A DNA stretch of 64,000 bases, taken from the NCBI RefSeq assembly GCF_019857205.1, contig NZ_JAHWXO010000001.1:496001-560000 (forward strand), in the 5' to 3' direction. How positions within the stretch are numbered: the stretch's first letter is position 1; each line of letters begins with the position of its first letter. The notes beneath the pieces are model-generated. The model was not told the DNA's origin and did no database searches. It saw nothing but the letters and a program-made list of their open reading frames with translations. Below, one piece after another: positions 32,979 to 42,124 of this stretch. The position numbers were made by a program, and so were the translations under genes. The DNA comes from Qipengyuania pacifica (lineage in GTDB: Bacteria; Pseudomonadota; Alphaproteobacteria; Sphingomonadales; Sphingomonadaceae).

Positions 32979-34318
32979 TGGCTTCTGACCTTCTTTCAAT
33001 CGCCGTCAGCGGTGCCCGTGCAGCGCGCGGCGCACTCGACGTCACTGCGCAGAACATCGCCAATGCTTCGAGCGATGGCTATGTTCGCCGCAGTTTGCGG
33101 ATTGAGGAGGTCTCTGCATCCGGTGGAGCAGGCCGGATTGGCGACATTTCGCTGTCAGGTTCGCGCATTGCGGAAATTCGCCGCAATGCGGATTCCTTCC
33201 TGCAGGGCGAAGTTCGCCGCACATCCGGTGATCTGGAACGCGCGAACACCGAACTGAAGGGTTTGCGCAATATGGAAAGCGCGCTCGAACAGTCGGGTGT
33301 CTTCTCCTCCATCGTAGAATTCGAAGCAGCGTTGCAGCAGCTTGCAGGCGATCCGGTCGACCCGTCGCGGCGGGCTGCGGTCATCGGCGAAGCGACGACG
33401 CTCGCAAGCAAGTTCAACATCACGGCGTCCAGTTTCGACGCAGTGGGCGAGGGCCTGCGGTTCGAAGCCGACGCGCAGGTATCCGAAGCCAACGTCATCG
33501 GCGGCGAACTGGCTCGCGTGAACTTGCGACTGACGCGCGCAGGTGCGGGCAGCAGCGATCGGGCTGCTTTGCTCGACCAGCGCGATCAGTTGCTGGAACG
33601 GCTGTCGGGCTTCACTTCCATTACCACGAATTTCGAAAGCGACGGGACAGTTGCCGTCGCGCTCGGAGCCAATCCGACGCAAAGCTTTGTGCAAGGAGGT
33701 ACATCGCAAACCCTGTCCTCTGCAGTGGCTGCCGATGGAACGCTCAGCTTCGCTGTCAACGGTCAGCCGGTCAGTCCGGGGTCGGGAAGTCTTGCTGGAG
33801 CCTCGCTCGCGCTGACCGAACTGGCATCGGTCCGCGGCCGTCTCGACACGATCGCGGCCAGCCTCGCGGATACGGTGAACAATGCCCAGGCGGCTGGTGT
33901 GGCGCTCGACGGTACGCAAGGTCAGCCTATCTTCTCCGGCACGACGGCAGGCACGCTGACGGTCGTCATGACGCAAGGTCAGGGCCTCGCGACCGCACCG
34001 ACCGGTGCTGGCGCGGGAAGCCGCGACGATTCCAATCTCAATGCCCTTCGCCAATCGCTGGCAAGCCTGAACCCTGCACAGCAACTCAACGGGCTTCTTT
34101 TCGACGTGTCCAGCAAGGTGGCTGGTCGCACGGTCACGCAGGGCGCGCTGGATACCATCGCGTCCTCCGCGCGCATCTCGCTCGAGCAGCAATCAGGCGT
34201 GGACCTCGACACCGAGGCCGCCAATCTGATCCGTTTCCAGCAGGCTTTCCAAGCTTCGGGACGCGCGATGCAGGCGGCGAGCGACATATTCGACACTCTA
34301 CTGGGGATCGGCCGATGA
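32978..34318 (+). CDS. flgK: Hook-filament junction protein FlgK
   Basis: A 446-residue HAP1. N-terminus LLSIAVSGARAARGALDVTAQNIANASSDGYVRR; C-terminus VDLDTEAANLIRFQQAFQASGRAMQAASDIFDTLLGI, typical of FlgK. It overlaps flgL by 4 bases. It is exported with the FlgN chaperone. Confidence 0.92.
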   Translation: MASDLLSIAVSGARAARGALDVTAQNIANASSDGYVRRSLRIEEVSASGGAGRIGDISLSGSRIAEIRRNADSFLQGEVRRTSGDLERANTELKGLRNMESALEQSGVFSSIVEFEAALQQLAGDPVDPSRRAAVIGEATTLASKFNITASSFDAVGEGLRFEADAQVSEANVIGGELARVNLRLTRAGAGSSDRAALLDQRDQLLERLSGFTSITTNFESDGTVAVALGANPTQSFVQGGTSQTLSSAVAADGTLSFAVNGQPVSPGSGSLAGASLALTELASVRGRLDTIAASLADTVNNAQAAGVALDGTQGQPIFSGTTAGTLTVVMTQGQGLATAPTGAGAGSRDDSNLNALRQSLASLNPAQQLNGLLFDVSSKVAGRTVTQGALDTIASSARISLEQQSGVDLDTEAANLIRFQQAFQASGRAMQAASDIFDTLLGIGR

Positions 34319-35226
34319 TCAATCTCAGCACCGGCGCGTTTTACGAACGTAGTAGTCGCCAGATCGGCGGCTTGCGGGCTCGCGCGGAAACGCTTCAGCA
34401 GCAGATCGGTACGGGGGAGCGGCTCGAACGCTCGTCGGACGATCCCGTGGCGGCAGCGCGGCTGCGCATGCTGAGCCGTACGGAGCGCATCGCCAATGTC
34501 GATACGCGCAACTCGCAGCTTGCCGAAGCGGACCTCTCGCTTGCGGATCAAACGCTTGATTCGGTCGTCGATATAGTTGTTCGGGTCCGCGAACTGGCCG
34601 TTCGGGCCAATTCCAGCACGCTGAACGACGAGCAACGCTCGGCGATCTCCACCGAAGTTGCCAGCCTGCGCGAAAATCTCGTCGTGCTCGCCAACAGCCG
34701 GAATATTTCCGGCCATGCTCTCTTCGGCGGCCAGACTGCCGGTAACGCCTACGTCGATAGTGGCACCGGCGTCCAGTTTGTCGGTACGCCCGACATTACC
34801 CCGCTCGAGATCGGCGAGGGGCAGTCGGTCGAACCCGGCCTTGCCGGACCTGAAATATTCGAGTTCACGACGGCGAATGGCCCGACCGATCTGTTTGCGG
34901 TGCTGGGCAATCTGGCCGCGGCTCTCGCGACCGGCGGGCAGACGGCAATGGATGCCAGCTCTGCGGCGCTGGAAGAATTGGACATCGGGCTCGAAAAGGT
35001 AACGACCGCGCAGACCGTCGTCGGTTCTCGCCTCAACTGGATCGACCTAATGTCGGATCGGCGCGAAAACAACGCAGAGCGTATTGCCGAAGAACGCGCC
35101 GACGTGGGCGGCGCGGATATCGCGGTAACCATGACGCGGCTCCAGGAAACCCTGACCATTCTGGAAGCGAGCCAGGCGAGCTTCGTTCGCCTCGCCAACC
35201 TTTCCCTATTCTCGATGCTGCGCTGA
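34315..35226 (+). CDS. flgL: Hook-filament junction protein FlgL
   Basis: A 303-residue HAP3 related to flagellin. N-terminal region LSTGAFYERSSRQIGGLRARAETLQQQIGTGERLERSSDDPVAAARL; C-terminal helical end EASQASFVRLANLSLFSMLR. It joins the FlgK layer to the filament. motA follows after 28 bases. Confidence 0.9.
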   Translation: MINLSTGAFYERSSRQIGGLRARAETLQQQIGTGERLERSSDDPVAAARLRMLSRTERIANVDTRNSQLAEADLSLADQTLDSVVDIVVRVRELAVRANSSTLNDEQRSAISTEVASLRENLVVLANSRNISGHALFGGQTAGNAYVDSGTGVQFVGTPDITPLEIGEGQSVEPGLAGPEIFEFTTANGPTDLFAVLGNLAAALATGGQTAMDASSAALEELDIGLEKVTTAQTVVGSRLNWIDLMSDRRENNAERIAEERADVGGADIAVTMTRLQETLTILEASQASFVRLANLSLFSMLR

Positions 35227-35254
35227 TCGCGGCCCTATTTGACAGGAATTCAAA

Positions 35255-36118
35255 GTGTTTGCGGCAATCGGCATAGTCATCCTGCTGGTCATGGTCTTCG
35301 GCGGCTTCGCGCTGACGGGCGGTGCGCTGGGTCCCGTCATGGAGGCCGTGCCTCACGAAATGCTGATCATCGGCGGCGCCGCGATCGGCGCGCTGGTCGC
35401 CGGCAATTCCATGGACGGGCTGAAGGCCATCGGCAGGTCCATGAAGGTCATCTTCAAGGGGCCGCAGCATACCAAGCAGGACCATATCGATGCCATCGCG
35501 CTGACCGCGCAGTGCATGAAGCTGCTCAAGAACGAAGGCCCCGTGGCGCTGGAAAGCCATGTCGAAAACCCGCAGGATTCGACGATCTTCAGCGCCTATC
35601 CGAACCTGCTCAAGAACGAACCGCTGATTGGACTGATCTGCGACACGCTCACCCTGCTGGTTGTATCGTCCGGCACGCTGGAAACCCATGCGGTGGAAGA
35701 AGTCATGGACAATGCCATGAAGACGCATTTCCACGAGCTTCACGAACCCCAGCACACGCTGCAGTCGCTGGCCGACGCATTGCCTGCACTCGGGATCGTG
35801 GCCGCCGTCCTGGGTGTGGTGAAAACCATGGGTTCGATCGACAAGCCACCGGAAATCCTGGGCGGCATGATCGGATCGGCCCTTGTGGGTACGTTCCTCG
35901 GGGTTCTCCTGGCCTATGGCATCGTCGGTCCGCTCGCGGGACGCCTGAAGCAGGTGCTGGAGCAGGACGAACAGATTTTCCACGCGGTGAAGCAGGTGAT
36001 CATCGCCTCGCTCTATGGCCATCCGCAGCCGCTGGTGGTGGAAAGCGCCCGCTCGGGTCTGGGCCATACGGTCCGGCCGGGCCTGACCGAACTGCTCGAC
36101 GCGCTGCGGGGCCGGTAA
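35255..36118 (+). CDS. motA: Flagellar motor stator protein MotA
   Basis: A 287-residue stator protein starting at GTG. Four hydrophobic segments are present, including PALGIVAAVLGVVKTMG and MIGSALVGTFLGVLLAYGIVGPLA, and the cytoplasmic loop contacts FliG. It is followed one base later by motB and probably read from the flgB promoter. Confidence 0.93.
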   Translation: MFAAIGIVILLVMVFGGFALTGGALGPVMEAVPHEMLIIGGAAIGALVAGNSMDGLKAIGRSMKVIFKGPQHTKQDHIDAIALTAQCMKLLKNEGPVALESHVENPQDSTIFSAYPNLLKNEPLIGLICDTLTLLVVSSGTLETHAVEEVMDNAMKTHFHELHEPQHTLQSLADALPALGIVAAVLGVVKTMGSIDKPPEILGGMIGSALVGTFLGVLLAYGIVGPLAGRLKQVLEQDEQIFHAVKQVIIASLYGHPQPLVVESARSGLGHTVRPGLTELLDALRGR

Positions 36119-36119
36119 G

Positions 36120-36947
36120 ATGGCCAGCACCCCGGCGGGTCGCAACGACCCGGTTCCGATCATCGTCAAGAAGGTAACCGTGGTCGCCGCTGGCCATCAC
36201 GGCGGCGCCTGGAAAGTCGCCTATGCCGACTTCGTTACCGCGATGATGGCCTTTTTCCTGCTCCTTTGGCTGTTGGGCGCAACGACAGAGGATCAGCGCA
36301 AGGGACTGGCGGATTATTTCACGCCCACTCTCGTCAAGACCAAGGAACAGAGCGCAGGCGCCGATGGCGTGCTGGGCGGATCGTCGCTGGTCGATGTCGA
36401 CAACTACCCGCATGCTGCGGGCCAGACCGGCACCAAGACGCTCACTGTCCCGCGCGATGCGACGGGCGGCCCGAAAGAAGGCGCTGCCACGATCAAGCGC
36501 ATTCGCGAACGTGTTTCGGACGCGATCGCCGAGGAAGAGCGGCTGAAAAGACTGATGCGGCAGGTACGCATGATCGATACCACAACTGGGATCAGGATCG
36601 ATCTGGTCGACGACGCCAATTTCTCGATGTTCTCGCTCGGCACGACTGTCCTGACCTCAGATGCGCGCGCTTTGCTGGATGTGGTGGCCGAGGCAATCTC
36701 GCCCGAAGGCGGCAAGATAACCGTGCGCGGCCATACCGACGCACTGCGCTATCGCGACCCGAGCCGGGTGAACAACTGGTCGCTTTCCGCCGGACGGGCC
36801 GAAGCCACGCGGCAGACGCTGATCCGCGAAGGAATAGCGTTCAACAGGTTCCGCCGGATCGAAGGCGTCGCCGATACCGAACCGCTGATCGCAGACGACC
36901 CCGCGGATCCAAGAAATCGCCGGATCTCGATCTCTCTCGAGAGGTGA
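36120..36947 (+). CDS. motB: Flagellar motor stator protein MotB
   Basis: A 275-residue stator protein with one transmembrane helix. WKVAYADFVTAMMAFFLLLWLL includes the proton-carrying Asp37. A plug region and an OmpA-type peptidoglycan-binding domain (GKITVRGHTDALRY; NWSLSAGRAEATRQTL) follow. It ends the flagellar locus and converges with the phosphatase gene. Confidence 0.95.
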   Translation: MASTPAGRNDPVPIIVKKVTVVAAGHHGGAWKVAYADFVTAMMAFFLLLWLLGATTEDQRKGLADYFTPTLVKTKEQSAGADGVLGGSSLVDVDNYPHAAGQTGTKTLTVPRDATGGPKEGAATIKRIRERVSDAIAEEERLKRLMRQVRMIDTTTGIRIDLVDDANFSMFSLGTTVLTSDARALLDVVAEAISPEGGKITVRGHTDALRYRDPSRVNNWSLSAGRAEATRQTLIREGIAFNRFRRIEGVADTEPLIADDPADPRNRRISISLER

Positions 36948-37017
36948 GATCCGGCAGAGTTACTGGCTTTACCGGCAATCGGCGGGTAGTCGCAACCCTG
37001 GCCCCCCCCCGTTCCGT

Positions 37018-38673
37018 TCAGACTTCCGACCAGTCCGGTGTTTCATCCTCGCGCTTCCATTCGAAAGACGCGTCGATCCCCGCCTCGAAGCTCTTGTCCG
37101 TGACAGTGGAGACCGTTCGATAGTCCACTCGCGCCGAACCCGGACGCAGGGTGAGCAAGGTATATCCCTTTGCATCCTGATTGCAGTAGATCGTGTCCGG
37201 ATTAGCCTGCTCGATATACCGCCCGATGCCGGGCAAGATGGATCCGTAGGAGGGACTGGTGATCGCGGCGCAGCCGGTCTCCAGGCCAACTATCTCACCG
37301 TCAGCGCCGCGCAGGCGGTTGGCCCAACCCGCGTGGCTGTCGCCTGCGAGGACAATCGGCCTGGAGCCTGCATCCCGGAACGTCGCATAGAGCCGCTCGC
37401 GTGCGGCAGGGTAGCCATCCCAACTGTCGAGATTGAACGGTACGCCCTTGCGATAGCCCACCTGCGCCGCCGCGATGCGATCGTTAAGTCCGCTCGGCAG
37501 GCTGGCAATCAGGTCGGCATACTGATCGGGGCCCATTCCTGCCTCCAGATCGGGACCGGCGACACGGCCCATCACCACCTGGTTTCCTACCACCTGCCAT
37601 GGCTTGCCTGCCGCGACCGAAGTGGAAAGAGCCTTCCGTAGCCAGTCGCGCTGCTCGTTCCCGATCAGTTGACGCGTCTCGTCCGCCAGCGTCTCGGCGA
37701 AGGCGGCATAAGCATTTGCATCATCCGGATCGCCTGCGAATTCGAGTTGCTCGCTGCGAACCAGCAGGCGTGTTTCCAGCATGGCGAGCGTTGCCAGATC
37801 GCCGAATTCGAAGCTGCGATAAATCGCTTCCTTTGCCCGCGCCGCCGAAGGATCGCGGATCGGCATCCATTCGAAATAGGCCTGCATCGCTACCGCCTTG
37901 CGGCCTGCCCAGTCGCCTTCGGTTTCAGACTGGTGGTTCTGCGCACCGTGCAGCCAGCCATCATTGGTGATTTCGTGATCGTCCCACACACAAATGAAAG
38001 CCGCACGCGCGTGGGCGACCTGCATGTCCGGGTCGGATTTCGCCTGTGCATGGCGCAAGCGATAGTCTGCCAGCGTCACAGTTTCATGTGGCGGATCGGG
38101 AAGCCGATTTAGGCGTCGGCCAATATCGGCGCCGTAACCGGCATCGCCATATTCGTAGATATAGTCGCCAAGATGAATGACCGCGTCGAGCCGCTCGGCT
38201 CGTGCCATGTCGGCAAAGGCGTTGAAATAGCCGCCGGGGTACAACTGGCAGGAAGCGACCGCAAAGACGAGTTGGTCCACCGCACCCACGGGCAGGGTGC
38301 GGAAGCGACCGGAGGGTGACTGCGCGCCGTCGGCGGCATGGAAGGCATACCAGTATTCCCGGCCCGGTTCGAGACCGTCGACCTCCACCTTGGCCGTGCG
38401 ATCGGCAACCAAGCGTGCAATCGTTTCGCCTTCGCGGACGACCGGCCCGCCTTCGGTTTCACGGACTTTCCAGCGCAAGGGAACATCGCCTGCGCCATCG
38501 ACACTGGCGCGGGTCCAGATCACTGCCCCGTCCGCGGCGGGGTCGCCGCTGGCGACCCCGTGATCGAAACGAACAGGCCCGGTTGCCTGAGCCGATACGC
38601 CGACGGGTAGTGCGGCGGCTCCCGATGCGCCGAGCAGACCGAGAACCGTGCGCCGGTCGAGCCCCCCGCTCAC
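37018..38673 (-). CDS. phoD: PhoD-type alkaline phosphatase/phosphodiesterase
   Basis: A 551-residue exported enzyme. A Tat-type signal is visible (DRRTVLGLLGASGAAALPVGVSA). An N-terminal fibronectin-like PhoD_N domain precedes the metallophosphatase domain with HLGDYIYEYG, WDDHEITNDGW and GDSHAGW, which carry the metal ligands. By family it hydrolyses phosphomono- or diesters in the periplasm with Ca and Fe. The start is GTG, overlapping the stop of the TonB receptor gene, so the two form one operon. Confidence 0.9.
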   Translation of the reverse strand: MSGGLDRRTVLGLLGASGAAALPVGVSAQATGPVRFDHGVASGDPAADGAVIWTRASVDGAGDVPLRWKVRETEGGPVVREGETIARLVADRTAKVEVDGLEPGREYWYAFHAADGAQSPSGRFRTLPVGAVDQLVFAVASCQLYPGGYFNAFADMARAERLDAVIHLGDYIYEYGDAGYGADIGRRLNRLPDPPHETVTLADYRLRHAQAKSDPDMQVAHARAAFICVWDDHEITNDGWLHGAQNHQSETEGDWAGRKAVAMQAYFEWMPIRDPSAARAKEAIYRSFEFGDLATLAMLETRLLVRSEQLEFAGDPDDANAYAAFAETLADETRQLIGNEQRDWLRKALSTSVAAGKPWQVVGNQVVMGRVAGPDLEAGMGPDQYADLIASLPSGLNDRIAAAQVGYRKGVPFNLDSWDGYPAARERLYATFRDAGSRPIVLAGDSHAGWANRLRGADGEIVGLETGCAAITSPSYGSILPGIGRYIEQANPDTIYCNQDAKGYTLLTLRPGSARVDYRTVSTVTDKSFEAGIDASFEWKREDETPDWSEV

Positions 38674-41036
38674 CGCCCGATCCGCGCAGTCAGCTGGACA
38701 CCGTAGAAGCGGGGCTCGGCAGGAATGAAGGTCGGCCGTCCGAAGGCCCCGCCGGTATTGCCGGCATCGAGCAGATAGCGCTCGTTCGTGGCATTGCGGA
38801 TGAAGCCAGCGATTTCGAACCTTTCATCGGCAAAGGAGACACCGGCGCGCGCATTCAGGAGCGTGACGGCTTCCTGCGAGATACGCAGGCTGTTCGGCAC
38901 TTCGAAGAAAATGCGGCTACGGTGCGTGACCGACGGCGTTGCGAAGATCCGTACTCCCGGAGCGACGGGGTAATCGACGGTGAAACCGCCGGCAGCCTGC
39001 CATTCGGGCTGCAGACGGAAACGATCGCCCGCGACCGTTCCGTTGATCGGATCGTCGTCGATCCCGCCATCGATGTAGCCGACATTGGCGAAGACGCTCA
39101 GCCAGCTGGTGGGCCGTATGTTGATCTCCGCCTCGACACCAAGGTTGCTGGCCGAGCCGACGCTTTCCGTGACCGTGGTGCCGAGCGGCAGGCCAGAAGG
39201 ATCGTTCGGGTCCGAGATCGTGCGCGTGGTCTGGAAGTTGCTGTAATCCTGATAATAAACACCCAGCGAGCCGGAGACGGTGCGCGAACCGAACTTGATC
39301 CCACCTTCGTAGTTCCACACCACTTCCTGCGGGATGACATTGATGTTGGGCAGGACCTCGGTCCCGGCACGGCGTGCGCCAAGTGATACGACCGGAGAGC
39401 GGCGGCCCTTCGAAACCGTTGCGAAGACATTGAGGTCGGGCGTTATCCGGTAGAGCGCATTGAACCGCGGCAGCACGGCGGAAAAACTGTCTTCGGCTTC
39501 GAACGTGCGGCCACCGGTATCGATCTGGCCAGGGATGAGCGGCGCGCCCGTCAGTACCGAATTGGGCACGGACGTAACGAAGCCCGAACGGCGCTGCTCG
39601 ATCAGCAGACGGGCGCCGGCAGTCAGTTCGAGCGAGGTGGTGGGAATGAAGGTCGCATCGGCGAAGAGCGAATAGCTCTGATTGTTGCCCTGGTTTTCGA
39701 ACACGGAACTGTAGGGGATTGCGGTGGCGGCACCGCCGGTAGCGAGCTGGGTAACCTGTGCCGCGGGCACACTGCCGTCGGCGGCGACGCAGGGGATACC
39801 CGGAATAACCGGAGCCAGTCCCAGCGACGTGGTGAGGCACTGCAGGAAAGTGCCCTCTTCGGTCGAGAATGGCACGCGCTGGAGATTGTCCTCGGTGAAG
39901 AAATTCCAGCCGAAGGCTGCGCGCCATCGCGGATCGACATAGGTGAAGCGGCCTTCATGGCTGACCTGATGCCCCATTGCGATCTCCGCAAATTCCAGGA
40001 ACGGTGCCGGGCCGCCATCGGCGTCGAACACCTCATGGCTGTCGAATTCGCGATAGCCGTTGACGGTGGTGAAGGTCAGGCTGTCACCGATGAGGTATTC
40101 CGCCGTCAGATTCGCATCGTAGACTTCACGGTCGAGGCCGAGCTGGCTGTCACCCAGGGCGGCTTCCGAATAGGGGGACCCGCCCAGGAAGGCGCGACCG
40201 AACGGATCCGCGGGCCCGTCGGGAGTGGCAAAAGTATCCGAGATAAACGGCGTGCCGCCGTGCCTTTGCCGGTCGAATGTGCCGATGAGGTCGACCGTCA
40301 AACGGTCGTTCGGCGTGAAGCGGAGCGAACCGCGCGCGCCGAACTGGTCTTGCGCGTAAAGATCCTCTTGCTGTGAGGGGGCCAGGTTTTCGACATAGCC
40401 ATCGCGGGTGCGCCATTCGAAGGCGATGCGGCCTGCGACGACATCGGACCCGGCATTTACGAAGCCAGAAACCAGCGTCTGGTCGAAATTGCCGTAGCCG
40501 CCGGTCACTTCGGCCGAGTAGCCGGGGCGAGGCCGTGCGGAGACTAGGCTGATCGCGCCGACGGCGGATGCGGTGCCGAATAGCGTCGCCTGCGGCCCCT
40601 TGATCACTTCGACACGATCGAGATCGTAGATCGCCTGATAGGAACCGCGCGAGCGCGAGATATCGACCCCGTTGTAATATAGCGTGACGCGGGGTCCCTG
40701 CTGTGCGGACCCGCTGTCGGATGTGATCCCGCGGATCACGATGCCCGGATTGTTGGCGCTCTGTTCCTGAATGTTGAGCCCGGGAATATAGTTCGACAGT
40801 TCGTCGAGATCGGTGACACCCAGTTCCGCAATCGCATCGCCGGTGAGCGCGGAAATGGTAATCGGCACGTCGAGTGCGCGCTGTTCGATAAGCTGTGCCG
40901 TGACGATGATCTGGTTATCGGCAGGCGCGACATCCTCGTCGTCCGGTTGCGCCGGTGCCTGGGCCTGAAGGGCCTGAAAGGGAATGGCCGATGCTGCGCA
41001 AAACAGTGCGGCGTGGGAAAGCGATTTGATGTTCAT
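38670..41036 (-). CDS. TonB-dependent receptor (phosphatase-linked)
   Basis: A 788-residue outer-membrane receptor with a signal peptide ending LQA, a TonB-box-like stretch (NQIIVTAQ) near residue 42, a plug domain (ISALTGDAIAELGVTDLDELSNYIPGLNI, GIVIRGITSD) and a beta-barrel ending in an aromatic-poor ARIGR. It precedes and overlaps the PhoD gene, which suggests uptake of an organic phosphate compound or its product; the ligand is unknown. A hairpin covers its ribosome site. Confidence 0.88.
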   Translation of the reverse strand: MNIKSLSHAALFCAASAIPFQALQAQAPAQPDDEDVAPADNQIIVTAQLIEQRALDVPITISALTGDAIAELGVTDLDELSNYIPGLNIQEQSANNPGIVIRGITSDSGSAQQGPRVTLYYNGVDISRSRGSYQAIYDLDRVEVIKGPQATLFGTASAVGAISLVSARPRPGYSAEVTGGYGNFDQTLVSGFVNAGSDVVAGRIAFEWRTRDGYVENLAPSQQEDLYAQDQFGARGSLRFTPNDRLTVDLIGTFDRQRHGGTPFISDTFATPDGPADPFGRAFLGGSPYSEAALGDSQLGLDREVYDANLTAEYLIGDSLTFTTVNGYREFDSHEVFDADGGPAPFLEFAEIAMGHQVSHEGRFTYVDPRWRAAFGWNFFTEDNLQRVPFSTEEGTFLQCLTTSLGLAPVIPGIPCVAADGSVPAAQVTQLATGGAATAIPYSSVFENQGNNQSYSLFADATFIPTTSLELTAGARLLIEQRRSGFVTSVPNSVLTGAPLIPGQIDTGGRTFEAEDSFSAVLPRFNALYRITPDLNVFATVSKGRRSPVVSLGARRAGTEVLPNINVIPQEVVWNYEGGIKFGSRTVSGSLGVYYQDYSNFQTTRTISDPNDPSGLPLGTTVTESVGSASNLGVEAEINIRPTSWLSVFANVGYIDGGIDDDPINGTVAGDRFRLQPEWQAAGGFTVDYPVAPGVRIFATPSVTHRSRIFFEVPNSLRISQEAVTLLNARAGVSFADERFEIAGFIRNATNERYLLDAGNTGGAFGRPTFIPAEPRFYGVQLTARIGR

Positions 41037-41039
41037 GTA

Positions 41040-41064
41040 GCCCCTCGTTCTCGGTGTGAGGGGC
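41040..41064 (-). promoter_or_regulatory. Hairpin over the ribosome site of the TonB receptor
   Basis: On the minus strand GCCCCTC, 11 bases, GAGGGGC. The 3-prime arm contains the GAGGGG ribosome site and ends 3 bases before the ATG at 41036. When folded, the site would be blocked. Confidence 0.55.
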
Positions 41065-41274
41065 CTTTCCCAGAGCTAGGTGAAAAGCTCGCGACGGTTT
41101 TCTTTCAAACTGGAGACTGCGACGCGATTGGGGGGAAATACCTGCTATGTGGAGGGTGCCTGCGGGTGGGAGCTGGCCCGATCCGTTTGCGCAGGAACAC
41201 GCATCGGCGAATTTCCGCCACGAACCGATGCGTCGGCAACGGTTCGGAAATAACCGCCCGGGAATTTTCCGCAT

Positions 41275-41318
41275 AAAAAGGGCCGGGATAGGCAATGACG
41301 CTTTTCCCGGCCCTTTTT
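41275..41318. terminator. Strong bidirectional terminator
   Basis: A perfect 14-base inverted repeat, AAAAAGGGCCGGGA and TCCCGGCCCTTTTT, with a 16-base loop. The A/T ends act as U-tracts on both strands. No intact gene ends at it. It would stop leftward transcripts from the LuxR-type gene before they enter the TonB receptor. Confidence 0.85.
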
Positions 41319-41852
41319 GAGGCGACTTCATTGCTGCCGCATGCCCTGGCTGTGTTTAGCTCAATCTAAGCCGAACCACGAAGACTGGCGTCTAATGTAC
41401 TTTTGGAGGCAATTAAGCCGAAACTGGACCCATTTAACCTGCAACTATCGATCGAGAAAACCCAAAAAAGGTGAATTGTCTCGTTCATGTTGTCACGCCT
41501 AATTCAAATCAGCTTCCACTTCGTCGCGGTGGTATACCGCTACTATATCCCCTCTCGCCGGAGTGATACTCTCCACTTTTTGACATATCCCTAATAAGAC
41601 CAGACAGTCGGCTTGCGGCCCAAAAGCTGCCATTGCGGGGATCCCTAGTTAAATGACTGGAATTGGGCCGAAATCAGACTGGCAGAAGATGGCCGCACAA
41701 CAACGAAAGCGGACCTCGGCAAAGTCTAATACTGGACCACGGGTCACGTAACGCAAGATGACCCTGGGCTGTTCGATGATGCTCCTTCTAAGAAGCACGA
41801 CATTTAAGAGGCGGTGACCCGGCCAGCCGCATTGAGGGCCGACCGGGCATAT

Positions 41853-42071
41853 TCAAGCCAATGCCTTGATCACAGCCTCGGCTAAAGCCGGATTCTGTCC
41901 CGAGAGGCGATCTGTGACAACATGAGGGCCCCAGTTTGGTCCTTCTTCGTAAACCACGCCAGCACACCGGAGCGTTTCGGCCAGCAACCACGGCGCATTG
42001 TCGGCAGTACCAAGCTCAACCTCTTCGTCATCGCTGAACGACGTCCTCCGCCTTCCTGCGAACAGCCAGTC
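41853..42071 (-). pseudogene. C-terminal remnant of a DJ-1/PfpI family protein
   Basis: The minus strand reads 72 residues ending at a TGA: it includes GRRRTSFSDDEEVELG, PWLLAETLRCAGVVYEEGP, WGPHVVTDRLSGQNP and ALAEAVIKALA. This matches the C-terminal third of DJ-1/PfpI type 1 glutamine-amidotransferase-like proteins (family pattern: GRxVTGFSNxEE, PFLLEDxL, GPDWxPHVVVDGxLITGQNP). The N-terminal two thirds with the nucleophile Cys elbow is absent, replaced by the LuxR-type gene region, and the frame has a stop upstream. So it is a truncated relic. Confidence 0.7.
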
Positions 42072-42124
42072 CTCGTCTTCGCTGCGCGTCGCGCAGCCAA
42101 AAAGCGATTGCTTGTAGAACGGCG

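Larger units (their letters stand above)
41037..42124. other. 1.1-kb region with remnants and no intact gene
   Basis: Between the TonB receptor and the LuxR-type gene. It holds the receptor leader with its hairpin, a long perfect terminator, and a broken DJ-1/PfpI gene fragment near the right end. From about 41330 to 41850 I see no coding pattern on either strand; the base composition is visibly more AT-rich than the flanking genes. Confidence 0.6.

Noticed and set aside
37001-37010. Run of C residues between motB and the phosphatase gene as a phase-variation tract
   Set aside because: It lies outside both reading frames, between convergent genes, so slippage would not switch either gene.
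40915-41331. 138-residue frame across the receptor start and terminator
   Set aside because: It would overlap the receptor gene and run through a strong terminator; sequence is Arg/Pro/Ser-rich and patternless.
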